Source: Dendronephthya gigantea
Lineage: Eukaryota; Cnidaria; Anthozoa; Malacalcyonacea; Nephtheidae
Assembly: GCF_004324835.1 (NCBI RefSeq)
Contig: NW_021163019.1
Coordinates: 1-64,000 of the forward strand
DNA: 64,000 nucleotides
Direction of reading: 5' to 3'
The notes below the pieces were generated by a model. The model made no database searches, was not told the origin of the DNA, and was given only the letters and a program-made list of their open reading frames with translations. This document shows, in pieces, positions 1 to 9,726 of the stretch (the stretch's first letter is position 1; each line of letters starts with the position of its first letter). Made by a program: the position numbers and the translations under genes.

Positions 1-3000
1 ATATTTAAGCATATTAATCAAAATAAATGATAGTTGCCATGGCAACTAGGATGATCATTATGATGATTTTGATCATAATTAGCATATTAATTATAAAAAC
101 TGATGGATGCCATGGCAACTATGATGATCATTATGATGATCTTGATTATAATTAGCATATTAATCATAATAAATGAAGGTTGATATTGCAACCATCATGC
201 TCATTATGATAATTTTGATCATAATTACCATATTAATCATAATAAATAATGGTTGCTATGGCAACTATGATGATCATTATGATGATCTAGATCATAATTA
301 GCATATTAATCATAATAAATTATGGTTGCCATAGCAACCATGATGCTCATTATGATGATTTTGATCATAATTAGCATATTAAATATAAAAATTGATGGAT
401 GCTATGGCAACTATGATGATCATTATGATAATCTTGATCATTATTAGCATATTAATCATAATAAATAATGGTTCCCATTCAACCATGATAATCATTATGA
501 TGATTTTGACCATAATTAGCATATTATTCATAATAAATGATGGTTGCTATGGCAATTATGATGCTCATTATGACGATTTTGATCATAATTAGAATATTAA
601 TCATAATAAATGATGGTTCCAATGGCAACCATGATGCTCATTATGATGATTTTGATCATAATTAGCATATTAATCATAATAAATTATGGTAGCAATGGCA
701 ACTATGATGATCATTATGATGATCTTGATCATAATTAGCATATTAATCATATTAAATGATTGTTGCCATGGCAATTATGATGATCATTATGATGATTTTT
801 ATCATAATTAGCATATTAAAAATAATAAATGATGGTTGCCATATCAACCGTGATGCTCATTATGATGATTTTGATCATAATTAGCATATTAATCATAATA
901 AATGATGGTTGTTATAGCAACTATGATGATCATTATGATGATCTTGACAATAATTAGCATCTTAATCATAATTAATGATTGTTACCATGGCAACCATGAT
1001 GATCATTATGATGATCTTGATCATAAATAGCATATTGCTTATAATAAATAATGGTTCCCATAGCAACCATGATGATCATTATGATGATTTTGACCATAAT
1101 TAGCCTATTATTCATAATAAATGATGGTTGCTATGGCAATTATGATGATCATTATGATGATCTTGATCATAATTAGCATATTAATTATAAGAAATGATGG
1201 TTGCCATGGCAACCATTATGATCATTATGATTATCTTGATCATAATTAGCATATAACTCTTAAAAAATGATGGTTGGCATGGCAACCATGATGATCATTA
1301 TGATGATCTTGATCATAAAAAATCATGGTTGCTATGGCAACCATGATGCTCATTATGATGATTTTGATCATAATTATTATATTAATCATAATAAATGATG
1401 GTTGCTATGGCAATTATGATGCTTATAATCATGATCTTGATCATAATTAGCATATTAATCATAATAAATTATGGTTACCATTGCAACTATGACGATAATT
1501 ATGATGATTTTGATCATAAATAGCATAATAATCATAATAAATGATGGTTGCTATGGCAGCTATGATGATCATTATGATGATCTTGATCATAATTAGCATA
1601 TTAATCATAATTAATGAAGGTCACCATAGCAACAATGGTGATCGTTATGATGATCTTGATCATACTTAGCATATTACTCATAATAAATAATGGTTGCCAT
1701 GGCAAATATGATGATCATTATGATCATTTCCACCATATATAGCATATAAATCGTAATAAATGATGGTTGCTATGGCAAATATGATGATCGTTATGATGAT
1801 CTTGATCATATATAGCATATTAATCATAATAAATGATGTTTGCCATGACAACTATGATGATCATTATCATGATTTTGATCATAATTAGCATATTAATCAT
1901 AATAAATGATGGTTGCCATGGCAACCATGTTGCTCATTATGATGATTTTGATCATAAATAGCATATTAATCATAATAAATTATGGTTGTAATGGCAACTA
2001 TGATGATCATTATGATGATCTTGATCATAATTAGCATAATAATCATAATAAATGATGGTTGCTATGGCAATCATGATGATCATTATGATGATCTTGATCA
2101 TATTTAGCATATTACCCATAAAAAATGATGGTTGCTATGGCAACCATGTTGATCATTATGATGATCTTGATCATAATTAGCACATTAATCATAATAAATG
2201 ATGGTTGCCATGGCAACCATGATGCTCATTATAATGATTTTGACCATAATTAGAATATTATCCACAATAAATGATGGTTGCTATGGCAACTATGATGATC
2301 ATTATGATGATCTTGATCATAATTAGCATATTAATTGTAATAAATGATGGTTGCCATGGCAACTATGATGATCATTATGATGATCTTGGTCATAATTAGC
2401 ATATTAATCATAATAAATGATGGTTGCCATAGCAACTATGATGATCATTATGATGATCTTGATCATAATTAGCATATTAATCATAATAAATGATGGTTTA
2501 ATGGCAACCATGATGATCATTATGATGATCTTGATCATAATAAATGATGGTTGCCATGGCAACCATGATGTTCATTATGATAATTTTGATCATAATTAAC
2601 ATATTAATCATAATAAATGATGGTTGCTTTGGCAACTATGATGATCAATATGATGATCTAGTTCATAATTAGCATATTAATCATAATAAATGATGGTTGC
2701 CATGGCAACCATGATGCTTATTATAATAATTTTGATCATAATTAGCATATTAATCCTAATAAATGATGGTTGCCATGGCAACCATGATGATCATTATGAT
2801 GATCTTGATCATAATTAGCATATTAATCATAATAAAAAATGGTTGCCATAACATCCATGATGAAAATTATGATGATTTTGACCATAATTAGCAGATTAGT
2901 CATAATAAATGATGGTTGCCATGGAAACTTTGATGATCTCTATGATGATCTTGATCATAATTAGCATATTAATCATAATAAATGATGGTTGCTATGGCAA

Positions 3001-4873
3001 CCATTATGCTCATTATTATAATTTTTATCATAAATAGCATATTAATCATAATAAATTATGGTTGCCATGGAAACTATGATGATCATTATGATGATCTTGA
3101 TCATAATTAGCATATTATTCATAATAAGTTATGGTTGCCATGGCAACCATGATGCTCATTATGATGATTTTGACCATAATTAGCATATTAATCAATTTAA
3201 ATGATGGTCGCCATGGCAACTATGATGATCATTATGATGATCTTGATCATAATTAGCATATTAATCATGATAATCGATGGTTGCCATTGCAACCATGATG
3301 CTCATTATGATGATTTTGATCATAATTAGCATATTTTTCCTAATAAATGATGGTTAACATGGAAACGATTATGATTATTATGATGATCTTGATCATACTT
3401 AGCATATTAATCGTAATAAATGATAGTTGCCATGGCAACCATGATGATCATTATGATGATCTTGATCATAATTAGCATATTACTCTTAATAAATGATGGT
3501 TGTAATGGCAACCATGATGATCATTATGATGATCTTGATCATAATAAATGATGGTTGCTATGGCAACCATGATGCTCATTATAATAATTTTGATCATAAT
3601 TAGCATATTAATCATAATAAATGATGGTTGCTATCGCAACTATGATGATCATTATGATGATCTATTTCATAATTAGCATATTATTCTTAATAAATGATGG
3701 TTGCTATGGCAACCATGATGCTCATTATGATGATTTTGATCATAATTAGCATATTAATCCTAATAAATGATGGTTGCTATGGCAACCATGATGATCATTA
3801 TGATGATGTTGATCATAATTAGCATATTAATCATAATAAAAAATGGTTGCCATAACATCCATGATGAAAATTATAATGATTTTGACCATAATTAGCATAT
3901 TAGTCATAATAAATGATGGTTGCCATAGCAACTATGATGCTCATTATGATAATTTTGATCATAATTAGCATATTAATCATAATAAATGGTGGTTGCCATG
4001 GCAACTATCATGAACATTATGATGATCTAGATCATAATTAGCATATTACTCATAATAAATAATGGTTGCCATGGCAACTATGATGAACATTATGATGATT
4101 TTGACCATAATTAGCATATTAATCATAATAAATGATGGTTGCTATGGCAATCATGATGATCATTATGATGATCTTGATCATATTTAGCATATTACCCATA
4201 AAAAATGATGGTTGCTATGGCAACCATGTTGATCATTATGATGATCTTGATCATAATTAGCACATTAATCATAATAAATGATGGTTGCCATGGCAACCAT
4301 GATGTTCATTATAATGATTTTGACCATAATTAGAATATTATCCACAATAAATGATGGTTGCTATGGCAACTATGATGATCATTATGATGATCTTGATCAT
4401 AATTAGCATATTAATTGTAATAAATGATGGTTGCCATGGCAACTATGATGATCATTATGATGATATTGGTCATAATTAGCATATTAATCATAATAAATGA
4501 TAGTTGCCATAGCAACTATGATGATCATTATGATGATCTTGATCATAATTAGCATATTAATCATAATAAATGATGGTTTAATGGCAACCATGATGATCAT
4601 TATGATGATCTTGATCATAATAAATGATGGTTGCCATGGCAACCATGATGCTCATTATGATAATTTTGATCATATTTAGCATATTAATCATAATAAATTA
4701 TGGTTGCTTTGGCAACTATGATGATCAATATGATGATCTAGTTCATAGTTAGCATATTAATCATAATAAATGATGGTTGCCATGGCAACCATGATGCTCA
4801 TTATAATAATTTTGATCATAATTAGCATAGTAATCCTAATAAATGATGGTTGCCATGGCAACCATGATGATCA
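1..4873 (+). repeat. 73-bp X-box satellite, forward array, segment 1
   Basis: This stretch is an unbroken head-to-tail array of a 73-bp monomer; successive AGCATATTA landmarks fall at 81, 154 and 227. A monomer holds the palindrome GGTTGCCATGGCAACC, then TGATCA dyads centred about 15 and 33 bp downstream, then a 40-bp A+T-rich spacer containing TAATTAGCATATTAAT. Two monomer forms often alternate: one with ATGATGATCATT and CTTGATC, the other with ATGATGCTCATT and TTTTGATC, giving a loose 146-bp dimer. The block 2,061-4,140 recurs from 4,141 onward at an offset of 2,080 bp. No gene or RNA is visible. The family is not one I can name. Confidence 0.97.
2768..2783. promoter_or_regulatory. Representative perfect X-box (RFX site) palindrome of the forward satellite
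   Basis: GGTTGCCATGGCAACC is its own reverse complement, and with the flanking AT on each side the dyad is 20 bp. Its core matches the RFX X-box consensus GTNRCC-N2-RGYAAC at every fixed position (GTTGCC, AT, GGCAAC). The same site or a near relative recurs once per 73-bp monomer across the window. RFX proteins are winged-helix factors that bind such sites as dimers and control ciliary and other genes in animals. Whether these copies are bound is not known; the sequence match is unambiguous. Confidence 0.8.
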
Positions 4874-5070
4874 CACTGCATGAAAAGCGCCGTATTCCAA
4901 GGTATTCACATGTGAATACGGGTGTGAATAAAACACATATTGCAAGCGTATTCCGACATGGAATATTAGTGTGAATACGGCATCGTATTCTTCAGTATTC
5001 TAAGTGTAAATACGCCGTGAATATGCCGCGTATTCTGACCAATATTCACACTTGGAATATCTCACTTCTC
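4874..5070 (+). repeat. Left terminal inverted repeat with GTATTCAC subrepeats
   Basis: About 200 bp of imperfect inverted homology to the right end. It contains several GTATTC and GTGAATA words in both orientations, including the local palindrome TTCACATGTGAA, and the shared word GTGAATAAAACACA. Such clustered subterminal motifs are typical transposase-binding arrays in several DNA transposon superfamilies. The inner boundary is approximate. Confidence 0.7.
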
Positions 5071-6077
5071 ACTTAATCCGTGTTTCCACAAAATAAATTC
5101 ATCAGCTGACATTTTTAAACTTTATTTTGAATGCTGAAAAATTGAAGTGGAATTTTATAAATAATTTGGCGCAAAAACCAAAAAGCGCGCTTTCGAGTTT
5201 AATAAACATTGAACGAGGAGATCGTGCGTTTGTGGCTGTAAGAAATCTTTTTGGCGCTTACAAATAAGGGAAGAGAGTGAAGGATGCCAAGGGCTTGGTA
5301 AAGTCTGGAAACTCTGGTCGCAGTTAAAGAGCATGCCGGCGAGTATTTGTATGCTACGATTCCCACGAAGTCTGATGAAGAAAATGCGCGAAATAGAAAT
5401 GAGATTGCATGGCGCGATTTCCACAGCACCTTATGTTCGCTAATACGTGTAAAATGATAACGAATATTAACCGTATTTCAAGGATTTTTTATTGTTCAAA
5501 ACCGAAAACGCATATACTGTTTGTGCGTAAGGGACCTCTTCGGTGAGTGACTAAATATCGTGCAGTTGAATTCAATAGCCGGCCTATAGACTATACCCTA
5601 TGACCATGTTGGGAGTAATCTCAACATTTTATTAACAAATTACCTGGTGATAAGAGGTTAATGGGTTATGCGTTCGCAGCCTGTGCGAATGTTTAGGCAT
5701 TTATTGTCCCTCAAGTCTGTCCATTAAGGAAAATATCAATATGAACAAACATGCATAATCTTTAGGTTGCCATGTTAATTTGCATAGCAGTCATACACAT
5801 TGCAATGGTAGGTTTATCCACAGTTAATGTGTTTTATCAAGGTTGATCAAATGCAATACTAAGATTTCAGTCAATTATTTAAATTTTATACAGTCCTTAA
5901 CAGATCATGTACATGTGATGGGTTACAACATTTCACATTTTATAAAATATTATTGGAACATCACAAATTGTTCAAAAATATGTAGCAAAAACACAGCCTA
6001 TCATGAACTTCTACTAAGCTGTTATGATTTTCAATCTTTCATCAGCTGATTGTTAATTTATAAGCAATGTTGTTTTA
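5071..6077. other. Transposon interior, left part: no recognisable gene
   Basis: About 1 kb, locally richer in CpG around 5,160-5,460, with short open frames on both strands. One forward frame from about 5,211 to 5,434 and two minus-strand frames (5,155-5,424 and 5,199-5,429) overlap here. None shows a domain I recognise. A pyrimidine-poor ...GTTGTTTTAG at its right end could be the splice acceptor of the kinase-like exon that follows. Otherwise nothing assignable. Confidence 0.5.
5987..6064 (+). repeat. Internal transposon repeat, copy 1 of 3 (partial)
   Basis: This copy begins AAAAACACAGCCTATCATGAAC and runs through AAGCTGTTATGATTTTCAAT to CAGCTGATTGTTAAT. It is a divergent, shorter version of the units at about 6,777 and 6,972. 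It shares the order AACACAG(T/C)CT, AAGCTGTTA(A/T)GATTT, CAGCTG(A/G)TTGTTAA. It lies immediately upstream of the kinase-like exon. Confidence 0.55.
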
Positions 6078-6314
6078 GTATATATGAAACATTGCTCCTG
6101 GAGTATGTCAGAAATTATACTTAATAGTAAATTGTTGAGCAAAGCAAGTGATGTTTTTTCACTTGGTAAGATATTAAAAACTATAGGTGAGCAGATAATG
6201 AATCAGGAACTTCTTTCACTGGGTGAAAAATCCTCTTCATCTTTAGCAAAGTTAAGGCCAACTCTTTTGGGAATTTTCTCAATCTTGCAACCCCTGATGG
6301 CTAAAAACAATTAA
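6078..6314 (+). pseudogene. Kinase-like C-lobe exon fragment captured in the TIR transposon
   Basis: The open frame runs from a possible splice acceptor (GTTGTTTTAG ending at 6,077) to a stop at 6,312-6,314. Its peptide contains LSKASDVFSLGKILKTI, which fits protein-kinase subdomain IX (usual form SDVWSFGxxLxEI), and about 30 residues later LAKLRPTLLGIFSIL, which fits subdomain XI (RPTxxxI). Where an APE motif is expected upstream it reads MSE. Subdomains I to VII are absent nearby, so this can only be a fragment, probably a terminal exon of a captured host gene. The first ATG is at 6,084 but need not be a real start. The match is short, so the call is tentative; a chance resemblance cannot be excluded. 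Confidence 0.42.
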
Positions 6315-6776
6315 AACCACCTTAAAGCAATTATTGAACAAAATACATAGCAAACTTTCTTAAGCTATAATAGATTATTATCCGAAAGGTTAATGATAAT
6401 GGTAAAAGCTGATGTTGCATGCATGGCCATTTGTTTTTATTGTTGTGCATAGAATTTATGCAGTGTAATGAAATTATAATATTCCTAGGAGAATGTATAT
6501 GTACAATGTACAATGTACACACCATTCATATAATTTGGAAGCTAATCAATTAGGGTAAAAATGGAAACAAATTCTTCCATGAACTTAAAGCTGTATATAC
6601 ACATAGCTACTCCTAGTATGCAAACATCGAGAAGCTGTAGTAAACTCATCTACACTTTAATGGTATATTCTTTAAGTATTGTGATTATAATTTATGTACG
6701 GAAAAGTAATTGCAAACAAATCAGTAAACAGTCTCAGTTATAAATTATGATGAGGGCAATGTTAAAAGGCTTCACT

Positions 6777-6886
6777 TAAAAACACAGTCTAGCATGAACT
6801 TCTAAGCTGTTAAGATTTCTGTCTTTGGGCAGCTGGTTGTTAAGATTCCTATCTTTTGGCAACCAGTTCAATAGCTATTCTGTGGT
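6777..6886 (+). repeat. Internal transposon repeat, copy 2 of 3
   Basis: About 110 bp running from AAAAACACAGTCTAGCATG through GATTTCTGTCTTTGGGCAGC to TAGCTATTCTGTGG. It aligns closely to the copy at 6,972-7,081, about 195 bp downstream. Within the unit GTTAAGATTNC is itself repeated about 35 bp apart, so each unit has a small internal duplication. Confidence 0.7.
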
Positions 6887-6971
6887 AAATATTAGTGTAA
6901 ATATAATTCATATATGCTAAAAGGAAAAATATAGGCCATTATTTTGTTAAAAAATATGTATTATATATAAC

Positions 6972-7081
6972 TAAAAAACACAGTCTGGCTTTGATTTCTA
7001 AGCTGTTAAGATTTCTGTCTTTGGGCAGCTGATTGTTAAGATTTCAATCTTTTGGCAATCAATCATTAGCTATTCTGTGAC
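6972..7081 (+). repeat. Internal transposon repeat, copy 3 of 3
   Basis: This copy matches copy 2 over its full length (AAAAAACACAGTCTGGC, GATTTCTGTCTTTGGGCAGC, TAGCTATTCTGTGA) with a modest number of substitutions. The function is unknown. The copies sit between the kinase-like exon and the right half of the element. Confidence 0.7.
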
Positions 7082-7587
7082 AATTATATAACAATATATA
7101 TCTATAATATATAAATTTTGCCTAAAATATAAAAAACCCTCATGAAATGCACCAATGCACCTCATTTCAATGCATCTTGAAACGTCTATCTAAGGGTTAT
7201 GTTATGTTAAAGTTATGATTACAGCAGCTTTCTGAATATTTGTGGTAGGTAAGAAAGTAATGTCCCTTTTCAGTATTGGCAAACTTTTAAATTTTGTTTG
7301 TATTGAGTATGGCTTTGAAATGGCAAACATTTGTACCTACTATAATTAGTGTGTGATGGAGGTAGGATTGATGAAAACCATCATACAATTTATTTATTTA
7401 CAAGCAGGTACAGTTAGCTGTGTACAAATTAGCTACAATAAACACAATCGTAATCTATTTATATTAATAAAAACAAAAAAAGTGATGAGCCCAGCCGTAA
7501 AAGCGTTGGCCTCGCACTATTGTTGTTGTGTTGTGTTGTTTCAGGACTATAGTATGACATAACTCTTGTTATTATTAAATAACTTAC

Positions 7588-7634
7588 CTGATTTTAGCGC
7601 CGCCACAAGAATTATTTTGGGGCATCGCGAACAT
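7588..7634 (-). CDS. Possible first coding exon on the minus strand of the transposon
   Basis: Read on the minus strand, ATG at 7,634 opens 15 codons (MFAMPQNNSCGGAKI) followed by two bases and a strong splice-donor match CAG/GTAAGTT, with the exon ending at 7,588. A TATATATAA box lies about 50-60 bp upstream (around 7,685-7,693), so a promoter, short exon and donor occur in a sensible order. No downstream exon could be assigned. The peptide is too short to classify and the arrangement may be chance. If real, it would be the start of the element's own gene or of captured host sequence. Confidence 0.25.
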
Positions 7635-7684
7635 CTTTAACAATTCAAAGTTGAACAGCTTGAACTTCTGTTGAAACCACGCAT

Positions 7685-7693
7685 TTATATATA
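7685..7693 (-). promoter_or_regulatory. Possible TATA box upstream of the minus-strand exon
   Basis: The minus strand reads TATATATAA about 50-60 bp upstream of the ATG at 7,634, within a locally G+C-richer stretch. It is supported only by its position relative to the exon and splice donor. Confidence 0.22.
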
Positions 7694-7713
7694 AGCGCCC
7701 TGGTTGAAACCAA

Positions 7714-8436
7714 TTGACATTTGTGCCATGTTATCGTTTTGTAAACAAAGGGAACTGGACAACTTTTGCGAGGAATCATTTAAAGACATTTATTTGTTAT
7801 TGTTATACGACCTCCGAATTTCGCCATTTATTCGCAATTTCGCCGCAATTCCTTGGCGCAAAAATTGTCACTAACATGTCGAAGAGGAAATTTCCCAAAG
7901 GAAATTTCCTACGATTTCCCAACACTGAACTGTATATATTACGGATGCTTTTGACGATACAGAATCATCAACTTTCTACCCATGTGTTTACGTATCCAAG
8001 CAAAAATAAAAGTATTTTTTTATATATAACTTCTTTTACACAGGTAATTAAAGAAATTGATGGATATTTCTCTTTTTATACAGCTTTTTTACGACTTACG
8101 AGGCTACTCAGCGCTCATCGACTGAGGATATACGATACTCGACATCCCTGCGGCAGCAAAAAAATTAATCAAATAAAAATAATCGTGCGTTTGGTAACAT
8201 TTATTGTCTTTATTGTCTGTCGCCTAAACAAATCAAGTGCAATTTCAATTTGTGACCGTGATGAGAAGAAATGCTGGATAACAGTTGACACCGGCATTGA
8301 ACTGAAACAACCTTTGCCTATTCCGTGGTATATAAACGCATTTCCTGCAATATTAACACAATATAACTCGTTGATTATCCCGTATTCATGCGTACAATCA
8401 CATTTTCTATGCCGAAGTGTGAATACTAGGTCTTGA
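7714..8436 (+). CDS. 240-codon open frame of unknown nature in the transposon
   Basis: This is the longest open frame in the TIR element. The predicted protein has no motif I recognise: no DDE/D catalytic triad, zinc knuckle or helicase signature. It is rich in aromatic and hydrophobic residues, as expected of translated A+T-rich non-coding DNA, and its end runs into the right terminal repeat. It overlaps the region upstream of the minus-strand exon. I regard it as probably spurious and list it only because of its length. Confidence 0.15.
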   Translation: MTFVPCYRFVNKGNWTTFARNHLKTFICYCYTTSEFRHLFAISPQFLGAKIVTNMSKRKFPKGNFLRFPNTELYILRMLLTIQNHQLSTHVFTYPSKNKSIFLYITSFTQVIKEIDGYFSFYTAFLRLTRLLSAHRLRIYDTRHPCGSKKINQIKIIVRLVTFIVFIVCRLNKSSAISICDRDEKKCWITVDTGIELKQPLPIPWYINAFPAILTQYNSLIIPYSCVQSHFLCRSVNTRS

Positions 8437-8633
8437 AAAATATTCACAGAGTATTCGAAGGTATTCTAGGTCAGAATACGCGGTGTGTTTTATTCACAGG
8501 TATTCACATCGGAATACCCCCAATATTCCGAGGATATTCACAGTGAATATCTGTGAATACGTGTGAATATGGACCATATTCGAACTCATATTCGCACGTA
8601 TTCACCTGTGAATACGCGGTTTTTCATGCAGTG
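8432..8633 (-). repeat. Right terminal inverted repeat with GTATTCAC subrepeats
   Basis: Inverted, imperfect counterpart of the left end: its reverse complement starts CACTGCATGAAAA and continues with CGCGTATTCACAGGTGAATA. It holds more GTATTC/GAATAC words per length than the left end, including TTCACCTGTGAATAC and TGTGTTTTATTCACAGG, and ends at 8,633 just before the CA target dinucleotide. Confidence 0.7.
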
Positions 8634-9472
8634 CATTATGATGATCTTGATCATAATTAGCATATTAATCATAATAAAAAATGGTTGCCATAACATCCAT
8701 GATGAAAATTATGATGATTTTGACCATAATTAGCAGATTAGTCATAATAAATGATGGTTGCCATGGCAACTTTGATGATCTCTATGATGATCTTGATCAT
8801 AATTAGCATATTAATCATAATACATGATGGTTGCTATGGCAACCATTATGCTCATTATTATAATTTTTATCATAAATAGCATATTAATCATAATAAATTA
8901 TGGTTGCCATGGAAACTATGATGATCATTATGATGATCTTGATCATAATTAGCATATTATTCATAATAAGTTATGGTTGCCATGGCAACCATGATGCTCA
9001 TTATGATGATTTTGACCATAATTAGCATATTAATCAATTTAAATGATGGTCGCCATGGCAACTATGATGATCATTATGATGATCTTGATCATAATTAGCA
9101 TATTAATCATAATAAATGATGGTTGTCATGGCAACTATGATGCTCATTATGATGATTTTGATCATAATTAGCATATTTTTCCTAATAAATGATGGTTGCC
9201 ATGGAAACGATGATGATTATTATGATGATCTTGATCATAATTAGCATATTAATCGTAATAAATGATAGTTGCCATGGCAACCATGATGATCATTATGATG
9301 ATCTTGATCATAATTAGCATATTACTCTTAATAAATGATGGTTGTAATGGCAACCATGATGATCATTATGATGATCTTGATCATAATAAATGATGGTTGC
9401 TATGGCAACCATGATGCTCATTATAATAATTTTGATCATAATTAGCATATTAATCATAATAAATGATGGTTG
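8634..9472 (+). repeat. 73-bp X-box satellite, forward array, segment 2
   Basis: The monomer series resumes in phase with segment 1 after the TIR element and reproduces the monomers at about 2,790-3,630 (for example the GTTGCCATAACATCC variant followed by AGCAGATTAGTC). It ends in GATGGTTG, of which GTTG (9,469-9,472) is duplicated on the far side of the Gypsy element. Confidence 0.95.
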
Positions 9473-9663
9473 TGTAACGGGCCGAGCTGTCTGAGACACA
9501 CACGTTCGATCCAGTTTCTAAGTGTCTTTTATTTCATCCTCGTGCTCCCTATATACATGTGCTCAAGACTCTCATATTTCTAATTACAATAGTGCACTGT
9601 TACTTTATCTAATTACAATAGTGCACTGTCACATTATCTCATCACAATAGGTGCACTGTTACA
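9473..9663 (-). repeat. Gypsy LTR, downstream (3') copy in element orientation
   Basis: 191 bp with ends TGTAAC/GTTACA. Near one end it contains a short internal repeat (AATTACAATAGTGCACTGT and variants, three times). It differs from the other LTR by one AC step in a short dinucleotide run; I saw no other difference. Confidence 0.93.
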
Positions 9664-9726
9664 TTTTCCCCTCACTTAAGTTTTCGTCCCCGAAAACAAC
9701 ATATTTTTACATAGTCGACGATTTAG

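Larger units (their letters stand above)
6315..7563. other. Transposon interior, middle part: A+T-rich, no recognisable gene
   Basis: Apart from the two internal repeat copies listed separately, this 1.2-kb stretch is A+T-rich with only short open frames (for example 6,561-6,743 and 7,353-7,562). None carries a recognisable motif. It may represent intron or 3' flank of captured host sequence. Confidence 0.45.
4874..8633. mobile_element. 3.76-kb DNA transposon with long repeat-rich terminal inverted repeats
   Basis: The left end CACTGCATGAAAA is mirrored at the right end as TTTTTCATGCAGTG, and both ends lead into inverted subterminal regions full of GTATTCAC/GTGAATAC. The satellite monomer is cleanly split: ATGATGATCA on the left and TTATGATGATC on the right, with a CA dinucleotide on both sides as a likely 2-bp target duplication. 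Termini beginning CACTG with a short duplication recall the CMC/EnSpm (CACTA-like) superfamily, but that is inference. No transposase domain is recognisable, so it looks non-autonomous. It carries a kinase-like exon and internal repeats, possibly captured host DNA. The equivalent positions in the first and third higher-order copies (about 2,790 and 17,670) are empty. Confidence 0.8.
4141..9472 (+). repeat. Left higher-order repeat, second copy, first part (interrupted by the TIR transposon)
   Basis: The monomer series beginning GCTATGGCAATC at 4,141 matches, monomer by monomer, the series at 2,061 and again the one at 16,943. Subtracting the TIR element with one CA (3,762 bp) and the Gypsy element with one GTTG (4,125 bp), the distance from 4,141 to 16,943 is about 4,915 bp. 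This agrees with an independent landmark pair (13,598 and 18,514, 4,916 bp apart). The first copy (2,061-4,140) is therefore about 2.84 kb shorter than the full unit. Confidence 0.8.

Noticed and set aside
392-4679. Repeated hydrophobic open frames of 60-66 codons (for example at 392-592, 2,417-2,599 and 4,497-4,679)
   Set aside because: They are translations of the satellite. With a 73-bp monomer the frame shifts once per unit, giving the same ATMMIIMMILIIISILIIIN pattern and the same stop after about three monomers everywhere. They have no start context, domain or independent conservation.
7714-8436. Transposase gene of the TIR element
   Set aside because: The 240-codon frame shows no DDE/D-type motif or DNA-binding domain and runs into the terminal repeat; its composition is that of translated non-coding A+T-rich DNA.
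9500-9515. Pol III B-box-like word GTTCGATCC in the LTR
   Set aside because: There is no matching A-box at the right distance and no tRNA fold; a short chance match.
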